From contig PXRK01000002.1 of assembly GCA_003021015.1 (NCBI GenBank), positions 1 through 64,000 of the forward strand: a stretch of 64,000 bases of DNA, read 5' to 3'. The translations under genes were made by a program, and so were the position numbers. The notes below the pieces were generated by a model. That model was not told where the DNA came from. It did not search any database and was given only the letters and a program-made list of their open reading frames with translations. Each line of letters starts with the position of its first letter. Positions within the stretch are counted from its first letter, which is position 1. Source of the stretch: Halobacteriales archaeon QS_4_66_20. Lineage in GTDB: Archaea; Halobacteriota; Halobacteria; Halobacteriales; Haloarculaceae. Positions 43,162-52,437 of this stretch are shown here, one piece after another.

Positions 43162-43659
43162 TCATTCCACCGCGTCGGTCTCCTCGTCGTCGATGTCGGG
43201 TTCGAACAGTGTGTGGTCCTCGTGGACGAACGTCACCCGATGATCGGAGCCGAGCGAGCGGACGTGGACCCGCATTCCCTCGCCCTCGGCGGCGGCGTCG
43301 AGCAGTTCGGCGTCGGTCGTGTGGTTGAAGTACGCGGGGATCAGCACGGCGTCGTTCGTCTCGCTGGCGAGTTCGACGATCAGCAGAAATACCGTCGGGC
43401 CGATCGTCCGTGCGTACACCTCGCTGTTGTCGAACGTCGTCTCCTCCCTGAGGCCGTCGACCAGTTCGAACGCCGACTCGGGAACGAGCACGTCCAGCCC
43501 GTAGGGCTTGTCGGTGGCGTACAGCGCCGTCACGTCCCCGACCGTGAGTGCGTGTGTCTCCCATCCCTCCTCGCGGTACTCGACAGCGGTCGCCTCCACG
43601 TCGTCGAGCAGATCCCCCCAGAACGCCTCGAACGGAGTGTCGACGTCATCCTCGGTCAT
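43162..43659 (-). CDS. uncharacterised haloarchaeal protein (possibly DUF7529)
   Basis: A 165-residue acidic soluble protein beginning MTEDDVDTPFEAFWGDLLDD. Segments TVGDVTALYATDKPYGLDVL and TVFLLIVELASETNDAVLIP suggest an alpha/beta domain. The end SDHRVTFVHEDHTLFEPDID is conserved-looking. I recall a haloarchaeal family of this kind labelled DUF7529 but am not certain. I used the ATG giving MTEDDVDT. Convergent with spt5. Confidence 0.65.
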   Translation of the reverse strand: MTEDDVDTPFEAFWGDLLDDVEATAVEYREEGWETHALTVGDVTALYATDKPYGLDVLVPESAFELVDGLREETTFDNSEVYARTIGPTVFLLIVELASETNDAVLIPAYFNHTTDAELLDAAAEGEGMRVHVRSLGSDHRVTFVHEDHTLFEPDIDDEETDAVE

Positions 43660-43771
43660 AGCCACCGGTATGGCGAGTACCGTCAAAAGGGCTCGCACTC
43701 GTCACCGGCCGGTTCGGGGAGGTGACATCATCGTAACCAGCGCGGCGAAAAACCGGCGCAGAGGCCCCAAA

Positions 43772-43779
43772 TTTATATG
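43772..43779 (+). promoter_or_regulatory. TATA box of the peptide transporter operon
   Basis: TTTATATG 22-29 bases before the ATG at 43801, so the substrate-binding protein mRNA is probably leaderless. Confidence 0.55.
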
Positions 43780-43800
43780 AGGGTGCACCATTGAGCCTCT

Positions 43801-45552
43801 ATGGAACAGCCAGACGATTCCGACATCGAGCGCAGGGGCTTCCTGAAGTTCGTCGGGGCAACGAGCGCCTCGGCTGCGACGATGGCGATGGCCGGGTGTA
43901 CCGGGGACGACGAAGAGGAACTGGAAAACGGCGACGACGGTGGCAACGGCGACGGTGGCAACGGCGACGGTGGCAACGGCGACGACGGTGGCAATGGCGA
44001 CGGTGGCAACGGCGACGACGGGGGCAACGGTGACAGCAACGGCGACGACGGTGGCAACGGTGACAGCAACGGTGACGAGAACGGCAACGGCGACATGGAC
44101 GAGCCGTTCGAGATCACGATGACCCAGCGCCAGCACCCGACGACGTTGGACCCGCACAACCATCGCGAGACGCCGACGGACAACGTGGTGTTGCACTCCT
44201 ACGAGGGGATCCTCTGGCGCGGTCCGGAGGGGGAGATCATCGAGAGCCTCGCGACGGAGTGGGAGGTCGTCGAGGACAACCGCCACCGGTTCACGATCCG
44301 GGACGACGTCCAGTTCCACGACGGATCGTCCCTCGAGCCCAGCGACTGCGCGTTCACGATCCGGCGGATCGTCGACCCCGAGGTCGGCGGCCTGGAGAGC
44401 CCGCAGCGCGACCAGCTCGCCGGCACCACCGGCGCGGAAGTCGTCGACGGTGAGCGCGCGATCGACATGCTGTCGGGCGGCCCGAACCCGATGGCGTTCC
44501 AGAACATCGCGTCGTACGCCCACGTCGTCAGCGAGGACTGGATCTCCGAGCGGGACAACGAGGAGATCGCGGTCGAGATGAACGGGACCGGCCCGTACCG
44601 GCTCGCCGACTACGAGCCCGAGGAGTACGTCCGCCTCGAGAAGTTCGAGGACTACTGGGGCGAGGAGCCCGACGTCGACCGGGTGGAGATCATCGCCGCG
44701 GCCGAGGACAGCACGCGCGTCAGCCAGCTGCTTGCGGGCGAGACCGACATCATTTCCGCGGTGCCGCCGAACGACGCGGGCCGGATCGAGAGCGACGATA
44801 GCCTGGGAATCGCGGACATCGGGAGCACGCGCATCCTGATGTGTCCGATGGTGTACAACGAGGAGCCGTTCGACAGCGTCGAGTTCCGGCAGGCAATGAA
44901 CTACGCGATCGACCTCGACCAGATGATCGACGAGATCCTCCGCGGGTTCGGCGTCCCGACCAGCCAGCCGACGCTGCCGGGGTACAACGGCCACAACTCC
45001 GACCTCGAGCCGTACCCCTACGACCCCGACGAGGCCGAGTCGCTGGTCGAACAGAGCGGCTACGCCGGCGCCGAACTCGAACTGGAGTACCCGGCCGGCC
45101 GGTACCTGCTGAACGACGAACTCGCCCAGGCTGCCGCCGGGTTCATCGACGACCTGGAGAACGTCTCCTGTGAGGCCGTGAGCCGCGACTTCGGGACGCT
45201 CGCCGGCGAACTGCTCGACGGCGACCTCTCGACGACGCCGTCGTTCTACAACATCGGCTGGGGGAACACGACGTTCGACGCCAGCCAGACGCTGACCCCG
45301 TTTCTCACCGAGGGGACCGCGATCTACCACTACCGGAGCGACGAGATGGAACAGCTCAAAGAGCAGTGGCAGGTCGAAACGAACGCCGACGAGCGCGAAC
45401 AGATCCTCCAGGAGGCCAACCAGCTGGCCCACGACGAGGCCGTCTGGGTGTTCCTCAACCGCGAGTGGCTCGTGTACGGCATCAACGGCCGGATCGACTG
45501 GGACCCCCGCCAGGACGAATACTTCCTCGCACAGGGCATGAACCAGGCGTAG
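43801..45552 (+). CDS. dppA: ABC transporter substrate-binding lipoprotein (dipeptide/oligopeptide type)
   Basis: A 583-residue family 5 solute-binding protein. The Tat signal is RRGFLKFVGATSASAATMAM, with a lipobox MAGC near residue 36, so it is an exported lipid-anchored protein. A spacer of Asn-Gly-Asp repeats (GNGDGGNGDDGG-like, about residues 45-95) follows. The binding domain begins EITMTQRQHPTTLDPHNHRE and includes YEGILWRGPEGEIIESLATE and GTGPYRLADYEPEEYVRLEK. It captures peptides or a similar ligand for the permease encoded next. The ligand is not determinable from sequence. Confidence 0.92.
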   Translation: MEQPDDSDIERRGFLKFVGATSASAATMAMAGCTGDDEEELENGDDGGNGDGGNGDGGNGDDGGNGDGGNGDDGGNGDSNGDDGGNGDSNGDENGNGDMDEPFEITMTQRQHPTTLDPHNHRETPTDNVVLHSYEGILWRGPEGEIIESLATEWEVVEDNRHRFTIRDDVQFHDGSSLEPSDCAFTIRRIVDPEVGGLESPQRDQLAGTTGAEVVDGERAIDMLSGGPNPMAFQNIASYAHVVSEDWISERDNEEIAVEMNGTGPYRLADYEPEEYVRLEKFEDYWGEEPDVDRVEIIAAAEDSTRVSQLLAGETDIISAVPPNDAGRIESDDSLGIADIGSTRILMCPMVYNEEPFDSVEFRQAMNYAIDLDQMIDEILRGFGVPTSQPTLPGYNGHNSDLEPYPYDPDEAESLVEQSGYAGAELELEYPAGRYLLNDELAQAAAGFIDDLENVSCEAVSRDFGTLAGELLDGDLSTTPSFYNIGWGNTTFDASQTLTPFLTEGTAIYHYRSDEMEQLKEQWQVETNADEREQILQEANQLAHDEAVWVFLNREWLVYGINGRIDWDPRQDEYFLAQGMNQA

Positions 45553-45571
45553 ATCGGCGACGAGCCCGCTC

Positions 45572-46561
45572 ATGCGTCTCACCCGGTTCCTCTTGCGGCG
45601 AACTGCGCAGGGTATCCTGGTCGTCTGGGGAGTGATTACGCTCGTCTTTCTGCTGCGCTTTATCACGCCGGGGAGCACGATCGACTTCGTCGCGCCGCTG
45701 GACGCCTCGCCGGAGCTCCGCCAGCGGCTGGCCGAGGACCTGGGGCTCAACAAGCCGATCTACGTCCAGTACGCCGACTACATCGTCAACCTCCTGCAAC
45801 TGGACATGGGCAACTCCCTGTTGAAGGGGCGGCCGGCCAGCGACGTCATCTTCGCCCGGCTGCCGGCCACGCTCGAACTCGCGATCGCCGCGACGATCGT
45901 CGCAATCCTTTTTTCGATCCCGCTGGGCGTCATCAGCGCGACCCGGCGCCACCAGCCGGTCGACTACGGCGCGACGGGCTTTTCGCTGATCGGGATCAGC
46001 ACCCCGAACTTCTGGCTGGGGATCATGCTGATCCTGATCGTGGGGGTAAACCTCGGCTGGCTGCCGACGAGCCGGCGGATCATCGGGTTCGGGCCCGCCC
46101 TGGAGCTGCTCATCTTCGAGGGGCGGACGATCGGGATACAGGTCTGGTTCGAGCACATCCTCTTGCCCTCGATCACGCTGGGGACGTACTTCACGGCACT
46201 GATCACCCGCCTCACGAGAAACGGCATGCTCGAGGAGCTCGGCCAGTCCTACGTGGAGGTGACCCGCGCGAAGGGCCTCCCCGAGACGCTCGTCAAGTAC
46301 AAGCACGTTCTCCGGAACACGATGATCCCGATCATCACCGTGCTGGGCCTCCAGATGGGGACGCTCATCGGCGGAGCCGTCATCACGGAGTCGGTGTTCA
46401 ACTGGCCGGGGCTGGGGACGCTCATCATCGACGCCATCAACTCCAGGGACTGGCCGCTCATCCAGGGGTCGCTGATCGTGATCGGCGTCGGGTTCGTCGT
46501 GATCAACATCGTCGTCGACGCACTGTACATGTACTTCAACCCGCAGGTGACCTTCGAATGA
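45572..46561 (+). CDS. dppB: ABC transporter permease (DppB type)
   Basis: A 329-residue permease with six membrane helices. The N-terminus is LRRTAQGILVVWGVITLVFL, and the signature RLPATLELAIAATIVAILFS is near residue 90. The ATPase-coupling EAA loop is RNGMLEELGQSYVEVTRAKG, near 215-235. Full length for the DppB/OppB family. It pairs with the following permease. Confidence 0.94.
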   Translation: MRLTRFLLRRTAQGILVVWGVITLVFLLRFITPGSTIDFVAPLDASPELRQRLAEDLGLNKPIYVQYADYIVNLLQLDMGNSLLKGRPASDVIFARLPATLELAIAATIVAILFSIPLGVISATRRHQPVDYGATGFSLIGISTPNFWLGIMLILIVGVNLGWLPTSRRIIGFGPALELLIFEGRTIGIQVWFEHILLPSITLGTYFTALITRLTRNGMLEELGQSYVEVTRAKGLPETLVKYKHVLRNTMIPIITVLGLQMGTLIGGAVITESVFNWPGLGTLIIDAINSRDWPLIQGSLIVIGVGFVVINIVVDALYMYFNPQVTFE

Positions 46562-46577
46562 CGGGAGCACTGATAGC

Positions 46578-47588
46578 ATGAACTGGCAACGGGTCTGGCG
46601 GAGCCTCCGGGCCGAGTTCGGCCGGAGCCCCATGGCGAAGCTCGGGGTCGTCCTGATCCTGGCGGTGTTCCTGATGGCGATCTTCGCCCCGTTCTTGGCG
46701 ACGACCAACCCGAAGGCACAGGACCTCTCGCGGGCGAACGAGCCGCCGGTCGGGTTCACCGACACCACCGAGGATACCCGCCTCGTCGACGGCGAGCGCC
46801 AGACCGTCACGGTGACCACCCGGGGGACCCTCGAGTACCCGCTGGGCACGAACCAGCTGGGCCAGGACATGTACTCGCGGCTGCTGTACGGTGCACGGAC
46901 CTCCCTGCTCGTCGGGCTGCTCGGGACGGCGATCGCGGCCCTCGCGGGCGTCTCAGTCGGCATCGTCGCCGGCTACTACGGCGGCCGCGTCGACGACGGG
47001 CTGATGCGCTTTGCCGACGTCATGCTCGCGTTCCCCGCACTCGTCCTCGCGATCGCGCTCATCGGGCTGCTCGGGCCGCGGGCGGTCGACATCCCGGACC
47101 CGTTTGTCGCCGCCGGCCTGGTCTCGGACATGCCCGAAACCACGGTGTTGCCGCTGACGGTGACGCTCGTCGTCGCGCTGGTCAACTGGGTGTGGTTCGC
47201 CCGCGTCGCACGCGGCGAGGCGCTCTCCGTCCGGGAGAAAAACTACGTCAAGGCTTCCCGGAGCCTCGGCGCGAGCGACCGGCGGCTCATGCTCAAACAC
47301 GTGTTGCCAAACAGCCTGACGCCGATCCTCGTGCTCGCGACGGTCCAGGTCGCCGTCATCATCCTGCTGGAGAGCGCCCTGTCGTTTCTCGGCTTTTCGG
47401 GCACCACGCTCTCGTGGGGGTTCGACATCTCCCAGGGGCGTGACCTGCTGGCGACCTCCTGGTGGATCTCGACGATGCCGGGGCTGGCGATCGTGGTCAC
47501 CGTCATCGGGATCAACCTCGTCGGGGACTGGCTGCGCGACGCCCTCGACCCCGACATCGAGGGCGAGAGCGGAGGGGGGATGGGATGA
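46578..47588 (+). CDS. dppC: ABC transporter permease (DppC type)
   Basis: A 336-residue permease with the DppC N-terminal segment (KLGVVLILAVFLMAIFAPFL). A periplasm-side loop carries a haloarchaeal insert (TTEDTRLVDGERQTVTVTTR). GTNQLGQDMYSRLLYGARTS is near residue 95. The coupling loop is VARGEALSVREKNYVKASRS. Its stop overlaps the next start by ATGA. Confidence 0.94.
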   Translation: MNWQRVWRSLRAEFGRSPMAKLGVVLILAVFLMAIFAPFLATTNPKAQDLSRANEPPVGFTDTTEDTRLVDGERQTVTVTTRGTLEYPLGTNQLGQDMYSRLLYGARTSLLVGLLGTAIAALAGVSVGIVAGYYGGRVDDGLMRFADVMLAFPALVLAIALIGLLGPRAVDIPDPFVAAGLVSDMPETTVLPLTVTLVVALVNWVWFARVARGEALSVREKNYVKASRSLGASDRRLMLKHVLPNSLTPILVLATVQVAVIILLESALSFLGFSGTTLSWGFDISQGRDLLATSWWISTMPGLAIVVTVIGINLVGDWLRDALDPDIEGESGGGMG

Positions 47589-48775
47589 GCGACGACGTCA
47601 TCCTCCGCGTCTCCGACCTCTCGACGCGGTTTTTCACCACGGACGGGCAGATCAACGCCGTCGAGTCCCTCTCACTGGAGATCGAGGAGGGCGAGGTGTT
47701 CGGCATCGTCGGCGAGAGCGGCAGCGGCAAGAGCGTCACGGCCCGGTCGCTGATCCGCCTGATCGAGTCGCCGGGGCGGATCACCAGCGGCACGATCGAC
47801 TACCGCGACGAAGAACTCGCGGAAGCGGTGCGCGAGGACTACCCGGAGGCTGTCGACGGCGCGTTCGTCGACCTCCTGGCGATCCCGGAGGACGTCCACC
47901 GCTCGCTGCGCGGGACCGCCTTCAGCATGATCTTCCAGGATCCCGAGAGCAGCTTCAACCCGAGCCTGACCGTCGGCGAGCAGATCGCCGAGGCCGTCGA
48001 GGTCCAGCGCCGCGCGAGTTCGAACCCGCGGTCGACGAGGGCGCGGACCCGCTCGTCGGCGTACTCGCTGCGCTCGTACGCCGCGGCCGCGGTGCTGCCG
48101 GGCCGGGGGTACGTGAGTTCGGACAGCAAGGACCGCGCCATCGAACTGCTCCAGCAGGTCGGCATCCCCGACCCCGAGCAGCGCGTCGACGAGTACCCCC
48201 ACGAGTACTCCGGCGGGATGCTCCAGCGGGCGATGGTCGCCCAGGCGCTTGCCGGCGAGCCGGACGTGCTGGTCGCCGACGAGCCGACGACGGCGCTGGA
48301 CGTCACGATCCAGGCCCAAGTGCTCGACATCCTCCGGGATCTCCAGGAAGAGACCGGGATGACGATCCTGCTGATCACCCACAACCTGGGCGTGATCGCC
48401 CGGATGTGCGACCGCGTCGGCGTCATGTACGCCGGCGAGATCGTCGAGCGCGGAAGCCTCGGGGATGTCTTCGACCGGCCGACCCATCCCTACACGCAGG
48501 GGCTGCTCGGCTCGATCCCGGACCTCGACGCCGCCGGCGGCCGCCTCCAGCCGATCGGGGGGAACGTCCCCAGCCTCCTGGATGCAGAGATGGGCGACCG
48601 GTGTTACTTCGCCGATCGCTGCCCGAAGGCGATGGAGGAGTGCCTCGAAAAGCCCGCGGAGTACCCCGCCGAGGGCACCGACGACCACGCCGCGAGGTGC
48701 TACCTTGCGGACCACCCATACGAGGCGAGCCAGGCGCTCCCCGAGGACTACTTCGAGGAGAGTGAACCGCCATGA
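47585..48775 (+). CDS. dppD: ABC transporter ATPase (DppD type)
   Basis: A 396-residue ATPase. Walker [16 protein letters not shown] is near residue 42, the Q loop in [20 protein letters not shown] near 120, the signature [15 protein letters not shown] near 210 and Walker [13 protein letters not shown] near 230. The C-terminal Fe-S-like cysteine cluster region [14 protein letters not shown] is near 340. An Arg/Ser-rich insert (about 45 residues after the Q loop) is not a frameshift; similar inserts are, as I recall, usual in haloarchaeal DppD. Confidence 0.93.
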   Translation: MSDDVILRVSDLSTRFFTTDGQINAVESLSLEIEEGEVFGIVGESGSGKSVTARSLIRLIESPGRITSGTIDYRDEELAEAVREDYPEAVDGAFVDLLAIPEDVHRSLRGTAFSMIFQDPESSFNPSLTVGEQIAEAVEVQRRASSNPRSTRARTRSSAYSLRSYAAAAVLPGRGYVSSDSKDRAIELLQQVGIPDPEQRVDEYPHEYSGGMLQRAMVAQALAGEPDVLVADEPTTALDVTIQAQVLDILRDLQEETGMTILLITHNLGVIARMCDRVGVMYAGEIVERGSLGDVFDRPTHPYTQGLLGSIPDLDAAGGRLQPIGGNVPSLLDAEMGDRCYFADRCPKAMEECLEKPAEYPAEGTDDHAARCYLADHPYEASQALPEDYFEESEPP

Positions 48776-50133
48776 GCATCGACGACCTGGAGCGGACGGA
48801 CGAGGCCGCCCCGTCGCGTGGCACCGGCGCGGACGCCGTCGGGAGCGACGACGCGCTCGTCGAGGTGCGGGACCTGACGAAACACTACTTCGAGCAGGAC
48901 AGCCTGTGGGACCGGCTGCTGGGCAACGAGCTGGTGGCGGTCCGGGCGGTCGACGGCATCTCCTTCGACGTGGCCCGCGGCGAGACGCTCGGGCTGGTCG
49001 GCGAATCCGGCTGCGGGAAGTCCACGGCCGGCGAGACGCTGCTCCGGCTGGAGGAGCCGACTGCGGGGACCGTCCGGTTCGGCGGCGACCCGGTGTTCGA
49101 TCTGGATGGCCCGGCGCTCCGGGAGTTCCGCCGTAACGCCCAGATCGTGTTCCAGGACCCGTTCACGAGCCTGGATCCGCGGGTGACGATCGGCGAGACG
49201 ATCCGCGAGGCGCTTGACATCCACGGGATCGGCACGCGCGAGGAGCGCAACGAGCGCGTCCGCGACCTGCTCGAACGCGTCGGCCTGGCGGCCGAACACT
49301 TCGAGCGCTACCCCAGCGAGTTCTCCGGCGGCCAGCGCCAGCGGGTCGGCATCGCCCGCGCGCTCGCCGTCGAACCCGACTTCCTGGTACTCGACGAACC
49401 CACGAGCGCGCTCGACGTCTCCGTGCAAGCGCAGATCCTCAACCTGCTGGCGGATCTACAGGACGACTTCGGACTGACGTACCTGCTGATCTCGCACGAC
49501 CTCTCGGTGATCCGGCACATCTGCGACCGCGTCGCGGTGATGTACCTGGGCGAACTCGTCGAGGTCGCGGACGTGGAAACGCTGTTCGAGGCGCCTGAAC
49601 ACCCCTACACGGAGGCGCTTTTGGAGAGCGTCCCGCGGGCAGAGACCGCCGAGCGCGAGCGCGACGTCGATCCCCTCGCCGGCGACGTCCCCTCGCCGCG
49701 GGATCCGCCCAGCGGTTGCCGGTTCCGTACCCGGTGTCCGAAAGTCATCCCGCCGGACGATCTGGAGATCGACCAGACCGACTACCGGGAGATCATGTTC
49801 CTCCGCGACCGGGTCGAGGAGCGCGAAATCTCGCTGGACGTGATCGCCGAGGAGGCGGGGCTGCCGGCCAGGGACGGCGGCGAGTTCGCTTTCGACGAAC
49901 GCCAGCGCGACCGGTTCGTCGAACAGCTACGGGCACAGCTGCTCGACGTCGACCTGCCGGGCCGCCACGAGCGGACCGTCGACGAGGCGCTCGGACTGCT
50001 CGCCGACGAGGAGTGGGCGGAGGCGGCCGACGCCCTCCGGGCTGAGTACGAGAGCGTCTGCGAGCGGCGCGTCCCCGAACTGGCGGGTGACCACCCCGTT
50101 GCCTGCCACCTCAAAAACCCACCCGAGGAGTGA
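48772..50133 (+). CDS. dppF: ABC transporter ATPase (DppF type) with C-terminal extension
   Basis: A 453-residue ATPase. Walker [16 protein letters not shown] lies near residue 80, Q loop [20 protein letters not shown] near 125, signature [15 protein letters not shown] near 185 and Walker [13 protein letters not shown] near 205. The oligopeptide/dipeptide C-terminal cysteines are in [14 protein letters not shown] near 320. After this come about 125 further residues with charged helices ([20 protein letters not shown]) that the bacterial proteins lack, ending with CHLKNPPEE. Overlaps dppD by ATGA. The TGA stop adjoins a degraded type C element end. Confidence 0.93.
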   Translation: MSIDDLERTDEAAPSRGTGADAVGSDDALVEVRDLTKHYFEQDSLWDRLLGNELVAVRAVDGISFDVARGETLGLVGESGCGKSTAGETLLRLEEPTAGTVRFGGDPVFDLDGPALREFRRNAQIVFQDPFTSLDPRVTIGETIREALDIHGIGTREERNERVRDLLERVGLAAEHFERYPSEFSGGQRQRVGIARALAVEPDFLVLDEPTSALDVSVQAQILNLLADLQDDFGLTYLLISHDLSVIRHICDRVAVMYLGELVEVADVETLFEAPEHPYTEALLESVPRAETAERERDVDPLAGDVPSPRDPPSGCRFRTRCPKVIPPDDLEIDQTDYREIMFLRDRVEEREISLDVIAEEAGLPARDGGEFAFDERQRDRFVEQLRAQLLDVDLPGRHERTVDEALGLLADEEWAEAADALRAEYESVCERRVPELAGDHPVACHLKNPPEE

Positions 50134-50190
50134 TACGGTCGTCCGTGAGTATTTTTTCGACTCGGGCGACGGACGCCACGCGAAAACAGA

Positions 50191-50481
50191 TTACTCGTCG
50201 AGTCGGTCGACGACCTCGCGGATGTCGGCGACGTCCTCGACGACCTCCTTGACCTTCTCGCGGCGGCGGACCTCGGCGGCTGTCGCGTCGTAGGCCCGGA
50301 CGTACTCGGCCCGCGAGTGTTCGTCGAACGCGTGGCGGATCGCGAAGTAGCCGTCTGGGACGACCGCGCCACAGACCTTGCACTCGATGCGGTCGTGCTC
50401 GGCAGCCTGGTGGACCATCAGGTCCTCGACCCGGTCGAACGCCGCATCGTCACTCTGGATCGCACACTCCCATCGCGCCAT
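50191..50481 (-). CDS. small C2H2-like zinc-finger protein
   Basis: A 96-residue protein starting MARWECAIQSDDAAFDRVED. A central CKVCGAVVPDGYFAIRHAFDEH is a CxxC-x12-H-x4-H zinc finger. An additional HQAAEHDRIEC precedes it. The C-terminal third is a charged helix (RRREKVKEVVEDVADIREVV). Recognised as a haloarchaeal conserved small protein, family number uncertain, function unknown. Confidence 0.65.
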   Translation of the reverse strand: MARWECAIQSDDAAFDRVEDLMVHQAAEHDRIECKVCGAVVPDGYFAIRHAFDEHSRAEYVRAYDATAAEVRRREKVKEVVEDVADIREVVDRLDE

Positions 50482-51079
50482 ATGCCCGGAGCCAGGAGGC
50501 CCGCCGGTATAAGCGTTCCTGGTACGGCAGCGCGGCCGTGGCTGGAAGACGACCCACTCCGGTCCGAGCGGGGCGGCCAACCCCCGTGACGGTTTCCCGA
50601 CAGTATGGGTGTGTGACACAATCCCTGAGTACGTTTAATACGGATGCCATCAATGACAGCAAACACGACCCCCACAACACGAGGTGACCCCGATATGGCG
50701 ACCGTTCCCATCGTGTCCGACGGCACGGCCTCCAGCCGCGTTGCCGTCGGGATGGACACTTCCTGGGACGGTGCGCCGCTCGTTGTGGGGAGCCAGGTCG
50801 GCTGCGTCGAACCGACGCGCCGGTTCCCGGCCTGAGCCCGAATAACCGTCGCCCGGCCCACACCGCCGGGCTGGTGAATGCGGGCGTTCTCTACGACTGT
50901 ACTCTTCCACCAGCGGGACGGTCGCTGCCGTCGCTCCCGGGACTGTGTCCCGACCCCGTCGACTGTCACGGCGACCGCCCCGCCGGTGTGTGCCACCCCG
51001 TTCAGCGCGAGTGGTGCTGGACCAGTCCGGACGTTCGATCCGTCCCTCGCGCCCTTGCCGGTTCACGGCAGGTGATAGC
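50482..51079 (+). other. 600-bp region with only weak gene evidence
   Basis: GTTTAATA at 50632-50639 is a possible TATA box. A 46-codon frame at 50695-50835 has haloarchaeal codon use. Two further overlapping frames (50874-51083 and 50878-51075) are open, but neither is acidic or recognisable; the first would overlap the next gene start as ATGA. I see no RNA gene. Confidence 0.4.
50695..50835 (+). CDS. possible small protein of 46 residues
   Basis: The frame starts MATVPIVSDGTASSRVAVGM and ends CVEPTRRFPA. Third codon positions are mostly G/C and a TATA-like sequence lies about 55-60 bases upstream. There is no recognised domain. It may equally be chance. Confidence 0.35.
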   Translation: MATVPIVSDGTASSRVAVGMDTSWDGAPLVVGSQVGCVEPTRRFPA

Positions 51080-51388
51080 ATGATGATACTCCACCAGACC
51101 CGCGGCGACGAGCGCGCGACCACCAGCACGTGGCGCGTCCGCGTCGCCGTCCGCGTCCCTCGCAACGACGGTACGGACCTGCTGTCCGACGCGACCCGCC
51201 GCGTCGAGACGACCGACGGCGTCGACGGCGTCGAGGTCGTCGAACTGCGCGACATCGAGCCGACGCTCTCGGCGACGGTCGTCACGGTCGAGTTCCGGGT
51301 CGAGGCCGAGCTGACCGAGTCGGCCCTCGAAAGCCGGCTGGCCGACGCGCCCGGCACCGAGACCGTCGAGCACGTCGAGCCCGCCTGA
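51080..51388 (+). CDS. uncharacterised small acidic protein
   Basis: A 102-residue protein beginning MMILHQTRGDERATTSTWRV. Alternating strands (RVRVAVRVPR, VEVVELRDIEPTLSATVVTV) and an acidic helix (EAELTESALESRLADAPGTE) suggest a small ferredoxin-like alpha/beta fold. No family is recognised. The TGA stop is the left target duplication of a type C element. Confidence 0.6.
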   Translation: MMILHQTRGDERATTSTWRVRVAVRVPRNDGTDLLSDATRRVETTDGVDGVEVVELRDIEPTLSATVVTVEFRVEAELTESALESRLADAPGTETVEHVEPA

Positions 51389-51497
51389 TACGGTCGTGCG
51401 TGACTTTGTACCGCTATGGAGTCACGCATTGCGCGTTGCAGCCCGTGAAACAGCCGATACTGGGACCCAGTGCTGAAAATAATCACGTACGACCGTA
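51389..51497 (+). mobile_element. short inverted-repeat element, type C
   Basis: 109 bp from TACGGTCGTGCGTGAC to ATCACGTACGACCGTA, flanked by TGA at 51386-51388 (a gene stop) and TGA at 51498-51500. The interior shares ACCGCT, CAGCCCGTGA and TGAAAATAATCAC-type segments with the type A elements. Confidence 0.85.
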
Positions 51498-51516
51498 TGA
51501 CGGACAGCGACGGCCG

Positions 51517-52437
51517 CTACTCGCTGCGGTCCCAGAGAATGCCGATGTAGCCCGGCGCTCCGTCGTACGTGATCGTCCCGCCGTGGACCTCGACGAGGAT
51601 GTCGCCCCCGTCGCGGCGCTGCCCGGTGAACTCACACTGGAACGTGTCGGTTATCCGCGGATCGCCCGTGAGGTGCTCGAGCAGGTCAGCGGCGTCGCCG
51701 TAGTCGCTGACGAGGACGTCCGGCGTCGATCCGATCAGCTCCCGGCGCGAGTACCCGAAAATTTCCGTAAAGTGCTCGTTGACGTACACCAGTTCGTCGC
51801 TCTGGACGATGAATACGCCGGCGAGGCTCTGCTCGACCAGCCTGCGGTACCACGACAGAGCGTCCCAGAAGCGCCGCTGTGTCCGGTACCGCTTGGCCGC
51901 GTTCTGGACGCGGTTGGCGAGCATCTCGTACTGTTCGGTGCCCGAGCCTTTCTGCATGTAGTCGGTGACGCCCGCGGAGATGGCCTCGCTGGCGATCTCC
52001 TCGCTGCCCTTGCCGGTGAACAGAATAAAGGGGAGATCCGGGTGTTCCTCCCGGACGATTTCGAGGAACTCCAGCCCGTTCGTGTTTGGCATGTCGTAGT
52101 CGCTGACGACGCAGTCGAACTCCAGGTCGTCGGCTCGGAGGTTGTCCAGCGCCGCTATGACGCCCGTCTCGGCGACGACGGAGATGTCGTCGTCGACGCG
52201 CTCGAGGAACGTCTTCGTCAGTTCGTTGATCTCCGGGTCGTCGTCGACGTGTAGAACCCGAACCTCGCTCAGCTCGTCGGTCGTCGTCGCGGGAACGGGG
52301 ATTTCGACGTGGTCGCTCTCGACGGCCTCGGTCGGCTGGCCCCGGAGCAGCGGCCCCTCGCGCGTCGCGCGCCTGCTGCCCCGGAGGAGGGAACGCGATA
52401 CCCTGATAGTTCCGCCGTCTGGTAGATCACTGACCAT
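51517..52437 (-). CDS. response regulator receiver-PAS protein
   Basis: A 306-residue protein. After about 55 poorly conserved residues comes a receiver domain: VRVLHVDDDPEINELTKTFL, the phosphorylation aspartate in DCVVSDYDMPNTNG, LPFILFTGKGSEE (Thr) and GVTDYMQKGSG (Lys). A PAS domain follows (LVEQSLAGVFIVQSDELVYV, YSRREL), and the protein ends GYIGILWDRSE. It lacks both a histidine kinase and an output DNA-binding domain, a frequent haloarchaeal type that passes signals by protein contact. The true start may lie inside the N-terminal basic stretch. Confidence 0.85.
   Translation of the reverse strand: MVSDLPDGGTIRVSRSLLRGSRRATREGPLLRGQPTEAVESDHVEIPVPATTTDELSEVRVLHVDDDPEINELTKTFLERVDDDISVVAETGVIAALDNLRADDLEFDCVVSDYDMPNTNGLEFLEIVREEHPDLPFILFTGKGSEEIASEAISAGVTDYMQKGSGTEQYEMLANRVQNAAKRYRTQRRFWDALSWYRRLVEQSLAGVFIVQSDELVYVNEHFTEIFGYSRRELIGSTPDVLVSDYGDAADLLEHLTGDPRITDTFQCEFTGQRRDGGDILVEVHGGTITYDGAPGYIGILWDRSE

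Noticed and set aside
43930-44100. Repetitive DNA in the substrate-binding protein gene as a CRISPR or satellite
   Set aside because: The repeat keeps the reading frame and encodes the Asn-Gly-Asp spacer that normally follows the lipobox in haloarchaeal lipoproteins. There are no spacers.
47990-48130. Possible double frameshift in dppD, because the stretch is Arg/Ser-rich
   Set aside because: Similar basic inserts after the Q loop are, as I recall, usual in haloarchaeal DppD, and both flanks are in the same frame with all ATPase motifs intact.
50874-51083. Cysteine-rich 69-codon frame overlapping the next gene as ATGA
   Set aside because: A competing frame four bases away is equally open, neither is acidic, and third-position G/C is lower than in real genes nearby. 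Left as unresolved region only.
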